Shown here piece after piece: positions 45,018-53,910 of a DNA stretch of 64,000 bases; position 1 is the stretch's first letter; the number at the start of each line of letters is the position of its first letter. The notes beneath the pieces are model-generated. The model was not told the origin of the DNA, did not search any database, and was given only the letters and a program-made list of their open reading frames with translations. The translations under genes were made by a program, and so were the position numbers. The DNA is from Bacillota bacterium (GTDB lineage: Bacteria; Bacillota; Clostridia; Acetivibrionales; JAMNXU01). The stretch covers positions 1-64,000 of the forward strand of contig JAMNXU010000006.1 of NCBI GenBank assembly GCA_023623175.1, written 5' to 3'.

Positions 45018-46253
45018 ATGGCAGAGGATACGAAAATATTGCGGAAGCTCGCATATGAATACCTGCAGATAGCCAGCAGCGACAGAAATGCTGAAAACAT
45101 TAAACTGCACAGGGCTGTCAATGATCTAAGGCAGACAAGGCCCGTGGTTTTAATCGACGAGCTTCCCTGGAGCGAACTGAATATAAACGGCGAACTTACG
45201 CTGCAGTGCACAGACCCGTATCTGCGCACGGTGGAATGGTTTTTGCGAAGTAACATATTTAAAAGCAAATATTTCCCCGCAGACATGGTCTTACCGGGGT
45301 ATATCCCTGTAAACAAGGTCACAAGATCCACCGGAATAGGTATTAACGTTGAAGAAGAGACGCTTGCCACGGACAGGGATAATAACATAGTTTCCCATAA
45401 GTACAAAGATGTCCTCCAGGCGGAGGAAGATCTTGAAAAGCTCCACAACCCGGTCATAACCTATGACGAAAAAGAAACCCTCAGGCGTTATAACATGGTC
45501 GGAGAAATCCTCGGTGATATCCTGCCCGTAAGACTGACAGGCATAAGTGCCTTTTATTTTGGGCCATGGGATGAAATAGCCAGGTTCCGCGGCGTAACCA
45601 ATTTGCTGATAGACCTCGTTGACCGCCCTGAATTCATGCACAAAATAGTGAAAAAGCTCGCCGAAATCAGCCTTTCCAAGCTGGAGCAATATGAAGCCCA
45701 GGGACTGCTCGACGCGTTTCCGACAAGCCTGCATTGCACCCCGGCGGTGACATCCGATTTGCCCGGCAAGGACTTTAATGGCGAAAAAGTCACAAGAAGG
45801 AACATCTGGGGAAGGGGACACGCCCAAATATTCGGCCATGTTTCCAGGGAGATGCATGACGAGTTTGACATATCCTACATGATACAGGTCTTAGGGCAGT
45901 GCGGCCTCGTGTACTACGGCTGCTGCGAGCCACTGGACAAGAAAATAGGTATTGTCGAAAAAATACCCAATCTCCGCAAAATATCAATTACGCCCTGGGC
46001 AGATGTAAATGTGGCGGCAGAAGCCATAGGCAGCAAGTATGTCCTGTCCGCCAAACCCAACCCGGCTGCAGTTGCTGTCCCCTGCCTTGACAAGGATGCC
46101 CTGAGAAAAGAAATAGGGACAATACTTGACGCCTGCAGAAGGAATAATTGTTCCTGCGACATAGTGCTTAAAGATATAAGTACCTGCTGCAAGCGCCCTG
46201 AAAACATAATCGAGTGGGAAAAAACAGTTATGGATATGGTAAGGAATTATTAG
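45018..46253 (+). CDS. Uroporphyrinogen decarboxylase-fold protein (methyltransferase-like)
   Basis: This 411-residue protein is of the UroD/MtaA-like superfamily, divergent from haem-pathway HemE. Recognisable parts are TGISAFYFGPWDEIARFRG (about 170-188), a core TIM barrel, and cysteine-rich elements YYGCCEPLD near 295 and ISTCCKRPENIIEWE near 390 that could bind a metal. Many relatives transfer methyl groups between corrinoid proteins and thiols. GAGGAGG lies 7 nt before ATG. It follows the glycyl radical enzyme and activase in the same direction but after 355 nt including array N. A functional link is inference. No corrinoid-binding partner gene is present. Confidence 0.82.
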   Translation: MAEDTKILRKLAYEYLQIASSDRNAENIKLHRAVNDLRQTRPVVLIDELPWSELNINGELTLQCTDPYLRTVEWFLRSNIFKSKYFPADMVLPGYIPVNKVTRSTGIGINVEEETLATDRDNNIVSHKYKDVLQAEEDLEKLHNPVITYDEKETLRRYNMVGEILGDILPVRLTGISAFYFGPWDEIARFRGVTNLLIDLVDRPEFMHKIVKKLAEISLSKLEQYEAQGLLDAFPTSLHCTPAVTSDLPGKDFNGEKVTRRNIWGRGHAQIFGHVSREMHDEFDISYMIQVLGQCGLVYYGCCEPLDKKIGIVEKIPNLRKISITPWADVNVAAEAIGSKYVLSAKPNPAAVAVPCLDKDALRKEIGTILDACRRNNCSCDIVLKDISTCCKRPENIIEWEKTVMDMVRNY

Positions 46254-46282
46254 TGGTAAGGAATTATCAGGTCGATTCAAAT

Positions 46283-46320
46283 ATCCGGGAACACGAAGAA
46301 GTGCTCCCGGATTGATTTTC
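46283..46320 (+). terminator. Terminator after the UroD-like gene
   Basis: ATCCGGGA (46283-46290) pairs with TCCCGGAT (46305-46312), with CAC/GTG extending the stem and TGATTTT following. It lies 30 nt past the stop. Confidence 0.75.
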
Positions 46321-46345
46321 CCGTTCGACCAGTTCGTTCGACCGG

Positions 46346-47179
46346 TTACATCATTTCTTCCAAAATTCTAGCTACAGGCTCAAGCCAATCACCTTCGAAA
46401 AGCTCTATCATCCCCCTGTCTATGGCTGCAGAATTCCTGGGGTCTACAGGTATTTTGGCAATCACCTTGAGATTATACTTTTCCGCAATTTCATCAATGT
46501 GGCTGTCGCCGAAAATTTTGTGTTCATTGCCGCAATCCGGGCACTTGAAATAAGACATGTTTTCTACCAGCCCAATAATGGGAATGTTCATCATCTCAGC
46601 CATCCGCACGGCTTTTGCCACGATCATGGAAACGAGTTCCTGCGGCGAAGTTACTACAATAATGCCGTCAACAGGAATGGACTGAAATACCGTAAGAGGC
46701 ACATCTCCGGTTCCCGGCGGCATATCAATAAACATGAAATCCACATCTTTCCAGATAACATCCGTCCAGAATTTCTTCACCATACCGTTAATTAAAGGCG
46801 CTCTCCAAGCAACAGGATCGGTTTCGTTCTTCAGCAGCAAATTAACGGACATAATGTCAATGCCTGTTTTGCTTTTAACCGGGAAAAGCCCCAACTCGCT
46901 TCCCTCAGCCTTTTCCGAGATTCCAAACGCCTTGGGGATTGAAGGTCCGGTAATGTCAGCGTCCAGAACGGCGGTGTGATACCCTGCCCTGTTCATGGTA
47001 ACCGCAAGCATGGAGGTAACCAGTGACTTGCCAACGCCGCCCTTGCCGCTGACAACGGCAATTACCTTCCTGATACTGCTGAGTTCATTGGGTTCCTCGA
47101 GGAAATTGGTTTTCTTTTCTTTCCTGTCTGCACATACTTTCGGACAACTGCTGCATTTGTAATCACAATTTTTACTCAT
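46346..47179 (-). CDS. Mrp/NBP35-type Fe-S cluster carrier ATPase
   Basis: There are 277 residues. The N-terminal CDYKCSSCPKVC gives a cysteine cluster of the NBP35 type. Walker A is VVSGKGGVGKSLVTS (near 40), followed by DADITGPSIPKAFG and DMPPGTGDVPLTVF. A later CPDCGNEHKIFG is the CxxC used for cluster binding in Mrp proteins. It carries or inserts Fe-S clusters. AAGGAG is 8 nt before ATG 47179. It follows the DUF134 gene by 120 nt, a pairing common in anaerobes. Confidence 0.93.
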   Translation of the reverse strand: MSKNCDYKCSSCPKVCADRKEKKTNFLEEPNELSSIRKVIAVVSGKGGVGKSLVTSMLAVTMNRAGYHTAVLDADITGPSIPKAFGISEKAEGSELGLFPVKSKTGIDIMSVNLLLKNETDPVAWRAPLINGMVKKFWTDVIWKDVDFMFIDMPPGTGDVPLTVFQSIPVDGIIVVTSPQELVSMIVAKAVRMAEMMNIPIIGLVENMSYFKCPDCGNEHKIFGDSHIDEIAEKYNLKVIAKIPVDPRNSAAIDRGMIELFEGDWLEPVARILEEMM

Positions 47180-47298
47180 GGTCAAAACTCCTTCAATTGA
47201 TTATTTAATTTAATACACCGGATTTATTTTTCATCCGCCACCCGCACTGAAATTTTAGCGAAGCCTGCGCTTCATCGGCCTCAGGGCGCGGGCCGTGC

Positions 47299-47643
47299 CT
47301 ATGCGTGCCGATGCCTGTGACATTTCAGCCTGCAATCTTTTACGAATCCCTCGCAAAGCCTGTATTCACCGCCTTCTATTACAAGCACCTTGCCGTTTAC
47401 CAGCGACTGGGCAATCTTTTTTCTCGCCTCGGCGTAAATTCCCTGGACCGTTGTGCGCGCCACATTCATCTGTTTCGCGCACTCCTCCTGCGTTAAGCCT
47501 TCAAGATCAATCAGCCTGATAGTTTCAAATTCATCGACCGTCATCCTGACACAATTTTCTTCTTTTGCGTCCAAATCAAGAGGTCCAAATTTGTTGCTTT
47601 CAGGCAGCCTGCATATTTTCCTCCACTTCACCGGTCTTGGCAT
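47299..47643 (-). CDS. DUF134 family predicted DNA-binding protein
   Basis: There are 114 residues. [21 protein letters not shown] is the DUF134 opening, and the helix-turn-helix [22 protein letters not shown] lies near 49-70. The tail ends [11 protein letters not shown], a His/Cys-rich metal-binding candidate. It probably regulates this locus, including the Mrp gene downstream. Two identical palindromes lie at a strong promoter 340 nt upstream. Confidence 0.9.
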   Translation of the reverse strand: MPRPVKWRKICRLPESNKFGPLDLDAKEENCVRMTVDEFETIRLIDLEGLTQEECAKQMNVARTTVQGIYAEARKKIAQSLVNGKVLVIEGGEYRLCEGFVKDCRLKCHRHRHA

Positions 47644-47782
47644 ATTTCATTCCTCCGGGTACGATTCTTCCGCCATTCCGCCGCGATACCTTCGTCGTAA
47701 TACCTGCATGACCTGCGCAATTTTAGGCCTGCCAAAATACCTGGCGACCACGCAGGTTATTTAACTCAATCAGTGAAAAACT

Positions 47783-47797
47783 ATACTAAGTTAGTAT
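47783..47797. promoter_or_regulatory. Palindrome upstream of DUF134
   Basis: ATACTAA-G-TTAGTAT is a perfect 15-bp inverted repeat, 140 bp before the DUF134 start. It could be an operator or part of a second promoter; no clear -35/-10 pair is attached. Confidence 0.4.
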
Positions 47798-47799
47798 TG

Positions 47800-47950
47800 T
47801 TAAATAAGCAGTTAATTTTGCATTAACAATCGATTAATTTCGCTTAAACTAACTATTAATTTTGCATAACAAACTATTTATTTTACATACAAAATTATTA
47901 ATTTTACATTCAAGGATAATAATTTTGCACAACCAAGCTATTAATTTTCT
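47800..47950. repeat. AT-rich tandem repeat in the DUF134 leader
   Basis: Diverged units of ACTATTAATTTTGCATAACAA repeat about 5-6 times. They lie between the promoter at 47985-48012 and the gene, so they would be transcribed as leader. Confidence 0.7.
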
Positions 47951-47956
47951 GTTTGA

Positions 47957-48012
47957 TAAATGACATATGTCATTTACACTTAATATTATACCTCGTTTCT
48001 GACATATGTCAA
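47957..48012 (-). promoter_or_regulatory. DUF134-mrp promoter with two TGACATATGTCA operators
   Basis: On the minus strand TTGACA (48007-48012) is followed after 16 bp by TATAAT (47985-47990), a consensus promoter. The palindrome TGACATATGTCA occurs at 48000-48011, overlapping the -35. It occurs again within the perfect 20-bp palindrome TAAATGACATATGTCATTTA at 47957-47976, just after the start site. Two operators placed at -35 and +15 are typical of repression. The binding protein is unknown; DUF134 is the nearest candidate. Confidence 0.75.
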
Positions 48013-48189
48013 CAATTATTAAATTTTTGATATAACAATATTTAATATAACGATATTTAATATACCGATATTTAATCATCCACGGCCTTTAATGCAAAAA
48101 AATAAAGGCTTTAAAGCCTTTTCCAGTTCCTATCCGTTTATCGCATCTCCGTTAATGTCCACCCTGTCATCAATGTCTGCACGATAAGC

Positions 48190-48585
48190 CTACAGACCTT
48201 CCGTTGCCAAAATTTCTCCAATACATACGGATGTGCCCCCGACAAAGGTCCACATTATATCAACTTCAGTGGCGACACGCCAGACACAATCCACCGTCCA
48301 CCACAGCAACGCGCTTTGCTCGTGAAATGGCAATACGGAAATCGCAGCGGCTTCTATCGGACCTCTCAATAAAATGTATTCCCGTTCCAGCAATTGTAAT
48401 ACAGCTGTTCCGGGCCTGCGTTTTCCGGCTTCCAGTCCGCCCCATCCGCTCCAAACCGCAAGCAGACAGTCACCGGGCAGTCACCGGGCGTTTTAGTATG
48501 CTTTCTCAAGCTTTCTCAAAACATCAATCAGCAACCTGGCCTTATTCACGGGAAAGTGGCCTGCTGACGGCTCTGTTATTTTGGC
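48190..48585 (-). pseudogene. Decayed small hypothetical gene (LWW..D..W..AT-D family)
   Basis: In one minus frame, 48190-48477 encodes CLLAVWSGWGGLEAG, LLEREYILLRGP, LLWWTVDCVWRVATEVD and WTFVGGTSVCIGEIL. This resembles a widespread uncharacterised family with LWWPxDRAWCVATxxD-like motifs (recognised from memory). Upstream the reading continues in another frame as EPSAGHFPVNKARLLIDVL to about 48585. The frame changes at an exact 11-bp tandem duplication of CAGTCACCGGG (48467-48477 and 48478-48488). No start codon or ribosome binding site remains. It lies directly after the PHP gene. Confidence 0.6.
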
Positions 48586-48589
48586 GTTT

Positions 48590-49447
48590 TTAAACCACCG
48601 CTTTCCTTTCCGGAATCCGGAACCTGTCACTTTCCCTGAGGTCCAGCAGTTTCACCCAGGTTTCGAATTTTTCACAGGCATTTTCCAGCCGTGCGGCCGT
48701 ATGTCCGTCTGAACCAAGGTAAAATTTGCATCCACACTCTTTCGCAATCAGGTACGGCCTGAGAATAATGTCTAGCTCCTGCTCATTATATTTGGTAATT
48801 GGCGCATTGAGCTCAATTCCTATTCCGACTTTTGCCGCCTTTTTGAAAATATCCGTATATACGCTGTCAGGAATGCCTTCAAACAGTTTTATGTGATTTT
48901 CCCACTGGTTGTCGCCATGCCCGGCCGAAAGAGGGCATGTAAAATGGGCCAGGCCCATTTTGTGAAACGGGTATTTCTGCTCCAGCAGGTGATAGCAACG
49001 ATTGATTACCAGTTCCCTTCTTTTATCGATGCTCTCCCACTCTTCCTCTGTTATTGTAAATCCCCGCATGTGCAAATGGGTGGTCGGAACAATAATAAAA
49101 TCAAAAAGTTCAAAATTCTCTTCTGCAAGCCCCAATGTAAAGCTTCTGTCCATATCGGTTTCACAACCGAAATACATTTTAACTTCGCCGTCCTGCGGAA
49201 GAGGTAATGACTCCATGACATGGGGAATATTCTGCGGCCTGTACCAGGCACTCGCGCCGGGTACTGCATCATCCCACAGATGATCGGTCAGGCACACTTC
49301 TTTCAGGCCATATTTCTTTGCATACTGCAAAATATTCACGGGCGTTTGCTCGGGATCAGAAGAACAGGTCGACAACATGGTGTGAATGTGGTAATCATGA
49401 TCAATCATGAATGCACAATCATTTTTGGATTCAGTTTTACAATCCAT
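48590..49447 (-). CDS. PHP-domain phosphoesterase (histidinol-phosphatase-like)
   Basis: There are 285 residues. The PHP motifs are DYHIHTMLSTCSSDP (near 17), CLTDHLWDD (near 52), FGCETDMD, PTTHLHM (near 124), LAHFTCPL and LGSDGHTAARL near 243, together providing the metal ligands. Such proteins hydrolyse small phosphate esters. A HisJ role is possible, but no histidine genes are nearby. Start 49447 has GAGAGG 6 nt upstream; an ATG at 49471 lacks a site. The remnant at 48190-48585 follows its stop. Confidence 0.9.
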   Translation of the reverse strand: MDCKTESKNDCAFMIDHDYHIHTMLSTCSSDPEQTPVNILQYAKKYGLKEVCLTDHLWDDAVPGASAWYRPQNIPHVMESLPLPQDGEVKMYFGCETDMDRSFTLGLAEENFELFDFIIVPTTHLHMRGFTITEEEWESIDKRRELVINRCYHLLEQKYPFHKMGLAHFTCPLSAGHGDNQWENHIKLFEGIPDSVYTDIFKKAAKVGIGIELNAPITKYNEQELDIILRPYLIAKECGCKFYLGSDGHTAARLENACEKFETWVKLLDLRESDRFRIPERKAVV

Positions 49448-49557
49448 ATTATCCTCTCCATATTCGTCCATTTATGACAAGCTCAAAACAAACCGTATTT
49501 CCTTTGATTATATCTCACATCAGGATGCATGTGAAACATTATTAATTTAGTACACAT

Positions 49558-49598
49558 GGGACACGGGGACTGGGACAGGGGGACGGTTCTCCTGTCCC
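49558..49598 (+). repeat. GGGACA-family array O (1.5 units, +)
   Basis: There is a partial unit at 49558-49570 and a full unit at 49572-49598, ending 10 bp from the stop of the membrane-protein gene. Confidence 0.9.
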
Positions 49599-49608
49599 AA
49601 CAATATAT

Positions 49609-49947
49609 TTATTCAGCAGGCCTCCGGTATTTCTTATAAATACCTTTATATACGAAAACCAGGGCAAAAATCCCAGGAACGCACATAATTCCAACAGCAA
49701 TAGCCCCGATTTTCGGGTTGACAACAGACAATACTCCGGTTAAAAACAAGCACGCAGTGTAAACCAGCCACATAATGCCGTTCGAGCGATTATATGCCGG
49801 GATGTCCGCTATTTCTTCAGGTTTCACGACACTGCCGGCCCAAAAGTGCACCGGATCCTTGCGCCTGAATGCCCACAGGGCGATCAGGCCAAAATATATG
49901 GCACACAGCCAGCAAATAGCTGCTACTATTACATTTCCGGTAGACAT
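49609..49947 (-). CDS. Small membrane protein (three helices), DUF3784-like
   Basis: There are 112 residues with helices at about 5-25 (VIVAAICWLCAIYFGLIALWAF), 59-77 (GIMWLVYTACLFLTGVLSVV) and 80-100. The loop FWAGSVVKPEEIADIPAYNRSNGIMW resembles small DUF3784-type membrane proteins in Clostridia, but this assignment is tentative. It ends in a basic KKYRRPAE tail. Neighbours give no functional hint. Confidence 0.7.
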   Translation of the reverse strand: MSTGNVIVAAICWLCAIYFGLIALWAFRRKDPVHFWAGSVVKPEEIADIPAYNRSNGIMWLVYTACLFLTGVLSVVNPKIGAIAVGIMCVPGIFALVFVYKGIYKKYRRPAE

Positions 49948-50109
49948 ATCAGCTTATCACACCTTTCAGCAAAATACACCAGAATACCAGAATCTCCGTT
50001 ATCCATACATTTTACTTCTTTCCGGCCATTTACAACGGTCTTACGCTTCCATAAACCATGTTATAAACCACACTGACAACGAATTTTTCCGGTATCGGTC
50101 TGCGCTATT

Positions 50110-50200
50110 AACAAGCTTAAAGACAAACTATGACCTGGCATAGAATTAAGACCAGGTATTCAACTATTATCAGGCATTCAATTATGACCAGGCTTTTCCG
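50110..50200. repeat. Degenerate tandem repeat, about 22-26 bp
   Basis: About four units of GACCAGGTATTCAACTAT-type sequence run up to the stop of the pyridoxamine-oxidase-like gene. Confidence 0.7.
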
Positions 50201-50201
50201 T

Positions 50202-50594
50202 TTAAAATCTGATTACCCTGGGCGGCTCGGTAAAGGAATAGAAAGTGGCTGTCGCCTCTTCAAAGTAGAGAACCTCCGTATTGTCATCATACGGTGAATA
50301 CATGCCCTGAAGTTCCGGATAATTGTCCAGCAAATGCTTCTTTGCCTCCACCCTGTCATCCCTGACGAGCCTGCCGGACACCCTGAGCCACTTTTCGCCG
50401 TCCCAGGCGCAGATTTCCGCCCTGGGATTTACCTGGAGCTGCTTTGATACACTTTTTACCTTGCCTGTCTGTATATAAAGCTTGCCCTCAAAAATATCCA
50501 CCGTGCCAAAAGGCCTGACCCTCGGCTGGTCACCTTCCAGCGTAGCCAGGTAATATGTTCCGCATTTCTTTAAAAACTCATAGACCTCCTGCAT
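50202..50594 (-). CDS. Pyridoxamine 5'-phosphate oxidase-family FMN-binding protein
   Basis: There are 130 residues. The split barrel begins MQEVYEFLKKCGTYYLATLEGDQPRVRPF, then GKLYIQTGKVKSVSKQLQVNPRAEIC, and ends EATATFYSFTEPPRVIRF. This matches small clostridial FMN-binding proteins, not true PdxH. AAGGAGG is 9 nt before ATG 50594. Function is unknown beyond flavin binding. Confidence 0.9.
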   Translation of the reverse strand: MQEVYEFLKKCGTYYLATLEGDQPRVRPFGTVDIFEGKLYIQTGKVKSVSKQLQVNPRAEICAWDGEKWLRVSGRLVRDDRVEAKKHLLDNYPELQGMYSPYDDNTEVLYFEEATATFYSFTEPPRVIRF

Positions 50595-50780
50595 TTTCTT
50601 TTTCCTCCTTACATTACAGTGCTTACGCGGTCTGCTAAAATCTTTGCCGGACATTAAAATTCCATGCAGTGTTAAAATGTTATGTCAACCAACATATATT
50701 TTACACTTCAACTTTGCGTATTTCAAAGAAAATCGAAACATATCAAATTTGCGTTTTTCAAAGAAAATTGCAACATAACG

Positions 50781-53330
50781 CTATCTGCACAACAGTCTTT
50801 GCGTGACGATATCGGAATATATCTCCATACCGGGGGTTTTGGCTATATGGATTACATCCCGTAAATGGCCGCTCTCAGGCAGAAAAGAAGTCAGCAGATT
50901 TTCTTCCCTCAGAATACGCCCGGGATTGAAAACAACATCGGGATAACCGTCAAAAATAGCCACATAGAAAATATCCGATTCGACAATGTCCTGGAAGAAA
51001 TGGCTGCCGTAAGACAGTTCGGGCATAAAGCCTTCTTTTTTTGAAGAATATTCGCATATCACCTTCATATTGCATAACTCAGAAAAATGCACTGGAACGC
51101 CGAGGGACGGCGTCGTGCTCCCCCACCTGCCGGGGCCGACCAGCATGGCGTTTCTCCCTTTCAATTCCCTGTTTATCAGGCCTATTACCCTTGCCACCTC
51201 GTATTTGTCCCGTTCACCCAGCTTCAGGTACGTTCCTGCGCTGATAAAAACAACATAATCGACGGGCAGGCGAACATTGCCGCCCATGAAATTGCCTTTA
51301 CCGTAAAAGAAGCAATCCCCCGCGTCCTTTATTTCCGGTATTTTCACCGCCCTGCCGAGACCCTTGGTCTGCAGCGGGCGACATTGCAGCAGATTTATTT
51401 TAAAACTGTTATCTTCCTTGAAATTAGCCGTGAATTCAATATCAACGGGATAATCGTACGCTCTTGACAGAAGGGCGAGCATATCCCTCATAATAACGGT
51501 GAACTTCGTTTCTGTGAAAAGCTTTTTGAAATCCAGCAAATACGGCGTCTTGCGTCCTGTATATCCCAGTTCACGCAACCGGGCCGCGGCAGTATAATCA
51601 GGACTTGCAAACAGGTTCTTGTCCGCTTTCAGCGGAAGCGACAGCACCTCATCCAAATCCCTGTTTACCAGGGCATTTTCCCTGAGTGAAAGAAGGTCTG
51701 CGCGATGCTGAGAGAATTTTCCCTGGTCTTCAATACTCATGGGAGGAATTCGAAGCGGGTTGTCCAGGCCCACGATCTTAACATAATCCCCGTCAGTCCG
51801 GTCCACCGCCCTGGTGCCCAGTCCGAAAACAAGGCGGAGCATTCCCGCATTCATGTCAATACTTTCATCCCACACATAAAGGTTGATTGAATTCCCGACA
51901 CCGGCAACATGAGGAAAGAAACAGTCCCCGTGCCGGTCTCCCGATACCCGCTGCACCAGTATGGCCATTTGTTCGTCGTGCAGTGCAAGTCCCCGGTTCA
52001 TCCTGTAATTTAACGCATCTTCATTCATTGTGCTTGCATATACGATCCGCACGGCCTGCTCAAAGGCTTCGTAACGTTCCTGGGGTGTGCCCTGGTTCAC
52101 GCAGAAAACGCTTTCATACTTTCCGGCAAAAGCATTTCCGAAGTTATCTTCGAGCAGCGAACTGGAACGCACTATGATGGGAGACTGGCCGAAATATTCA
52201 AGCATTTGTACAAATTGTTCCTGTATATCCTTCGGAAAGGTTCCGTGCAGTAGTTTTTCCCTGAGTTCCGGTGCATATTTGTAGTAACCCTCGGGAGTTT
52301 TCTGCATCGTGCGGAGTTTCCACCAGCCGTTTTGAACAACATATGTGTAAAAAACATCGGCGCCAATATAAAAGGAATCGTGGGGTTCCAGGAACGGTGA
52401 AAAATAATCGCCTGCCTCAACCTCCAGTATTTTTCTTGCCAGCAGCATGCCAACGCTCTTGCCGCCAATAAATCCCGTGCCGATTTCTCTCGATGCAATG
52501 TCGAGTATGTCCTTCAGCGTAAAATACCGGTTACACAGCTGAAACATCCGGGAATCGCTGCCGATCAGCATGTGCATGAGGCGCTTCTTTACCTCTTCCT
52601 GTTGCTTCCTGGGAGAATCCAGCATTTTTTTGGCTTCGTTAAAAATGGTATTCCAATAATCGAGCCTTATTTCCCCGCGATTAATCCTCGTAAACAACTC
52701 GGAAACGTCCGAGCTGGATGTAATGCAGACGGCATCCTGCCCCTGGATGAGGTGAGGGAAAAACATGGTGGGCGAATAGCGCTGCCACACCTTGAGAGGA
52801 TGAATATAGATTTTCTCGTTGATTTGGTATAAATCCAGCAGTAGCTGGGTCGTTTCGCGGATGCCGGCAATGGTGTTAAAAGTATGAAAATTCCTCTTAA
52901 CGGCGAAATACGCAATCGTATCCAGCTCGTACAAATACGGGCAGGTTGCCTTAAAAAAATTCCCGATCATCAGGTCCGAATTCCAGTATTCCAGTAAATC
53001 GGTGAGACAGTCAAAAACATAAAAGACCCTTTTGCCTTCGCTTGTAATAATATTGTGTATTTCCGTGGTAAAACCCTCAAAGCCCCTGCTGGCATCAACA
53101 TGGTAGGTACTGGTTGCCTTCCCGGCGTCCAGCAAGGGTTCATGTTTTGAAAACCGGATGTACACCAGCTTCATATTTTCCGCTCTCGCGCTTTCCGCAA
53201 AACAGTCCACCATTTTCTTATATCCCGTGATTGAATCCACTTGCCACACCACGTTATCCCCGAACCGCAGGTGATCAATTACCTCGTCAAAGCCCTTCAG
53301 ACCCGTACTGACCTTATCATACAGATTCAT
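50781..53330 (-). CDS. KaiC-like domain fused to PEP/pyruvate-binding (PPDK_N) ATP-grasp domain
   Basis: There are 849 residues. Residues 1-200 look like a KaiC/RecA-type domain (STGLKGFDEVIDHLRFGDNV near 7), but the P-loop is lost: VDSITGYKKMV lacks GxxxxGK[ST]. Residues about 290-660 are the ATP-grasp domain of PEP synthase/PPDK, with GGKSVGMLLARKIL, IIVRSSSLLEDNFGNAFAGKYESV (split here as IIVRSSSLLEDN / FAGKYESV) and the Q-C-R-P segment LLQCRPLQ. There is no swivelling His domain or PEP-binding TIM barrel, so it cannot be a complete PEP synthase. The C terminus (about 680-849) is unassigned. Start 53330 (MNLYDKVST) is chosen on similarity; GGAGCG lies 12 nt upstream. Confidence 0.85.
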   Translation of the reverse strand: MNLYDKVSTGLKGFDEVIDHLRFGDNVVWQVDSITGYKKMVDCFAESARAENMKLVYIRFSKHEPLLDAGKATSTYHVDASRGFEGFTTEIHNIITSEGKRVFYVFDCLTDLLEYWNSDLMIGNFFKATCPYLYELDTIAYFAVKRNFHTFNTIAGIRETTQLLLDLYQINEKIYIHPLKVWQRYSPTMFFPHLIQGQDAVCITSSSDVSELFTRINRGEIRLDYWNTIFNEAKKMLDSPRKQQEEVKKRLMHMLIGSDSRMFQLCNRYFTLKDILDIASREIGTGFIGGKSVGMLLARKILEVEAGDYFSPFLEPHDSFYIGADVFYTYVVQNGWWKLRTMQKTPEGYYKYAPELREKLLHGTFPKDIQEQFVQMLEYFGQSPIIVRSSSLLEDNFGNAFAGKYESVFCVNQGTPQERYEAFEQAVRIVYASTMNEDALNYRMNRGLALHDEQMAILVQRVSGDRHGDCFFPHVAGVGNSINLYVWDESIDMNAGMLRLVFGLGTRAVDRTDGDYVKIVGLDNPLRIPPMSIEDQGKFSQHRADLLSLRENALVNRDLDEVLSLPLKADKNLFASPDYTAAARLRELGYTGRKTPYLLDFKKLFTETKFTVIMRDMLALLSRAYDYPVDIEFTANFKEDNSFKINLLQCRPLQTKGLGRAVKIPEIKDAGDCFFYGKGNFMGGNVRLPVDYVVFISAGTYLKLGERDKYEVARVIGLINRELKGRNAMLVGPGRWGSTTPSLGVPVHFSELCNMKVICEYSSKKEGFMPELSYGSHFFQDIVESDIFYVAIFDGYPDVVFNPGRILREENLLTSFLPESGHLRDVIHIAKTPGMEIYSDIVTQRLLCR

Positions 53331-53360
53331 TTGTATACCGCACGCTCCGTTCCTTCTCAA

Positions 53361-53880
53361 TGGCCTGTAATCCTTCTCAATAGCCTGTAAAATAAAAATA
53401 ACACAGCATATTATACTATAAAATGGCAGTATTTCTCCAGGTTGGTTTCTGCCATATTAATTAAATGCGAAATAGCATAATGCCTTCCGAAGTACACATG
53501 ATACCTTGTGCAGGAAAGTATTGCGCTTGATGAGGAGATCTGCTGCAGGACATATGATGGATCGGTACAGGGCATTATAGCGCTTGATGCGGATAGTATG
53601 GCACCTAACGTGCAGGACAGTATGACGCCTGATGCGAAACAGTATAACACCTGATACTGAACAGCGTGGTATCTGACGAGGGATAGTACGATGCCTGACG
53701 CAAGGCAGTACAGCGTTCGCTGCAAAACCAGTGATGACCTGGTACAAGTCTATATGATACCTGATGTATGTAAGTATAATGCCTACTGCAATTATGACCT
53801 CTGTGCCGGCGTTGAAGGCAGCGGAAAAATGTAGTACAATCAGCACGAAGTCAATGTGCTGTTTTAAAAGCTTTTTATGT
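53361..53880. repeat. Gene-free stretch with degenerate about-24-bp tandem repeat
   Basis: From about 53470 to 53790 there are around 12 diverged units with CAGTATGACGCCTGATGCGA as the clearest form. Reading frames across it are repeat-derived. No gene is supported. Confidence 0.8.
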
Positions 53881-53910
53881 CCGTCATAAATTTTTGTGAA
53901 GGAGACAAAA

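Noticed and set aside
48104-48121. Perfect palindrome AAAGGCTTTAAAGCCTTT as a terminator
   Set aside because: There is a stem without loop space and only a short T run, with no clear upstream gene ending here. It could equally be an operator, so it was left unassigned.
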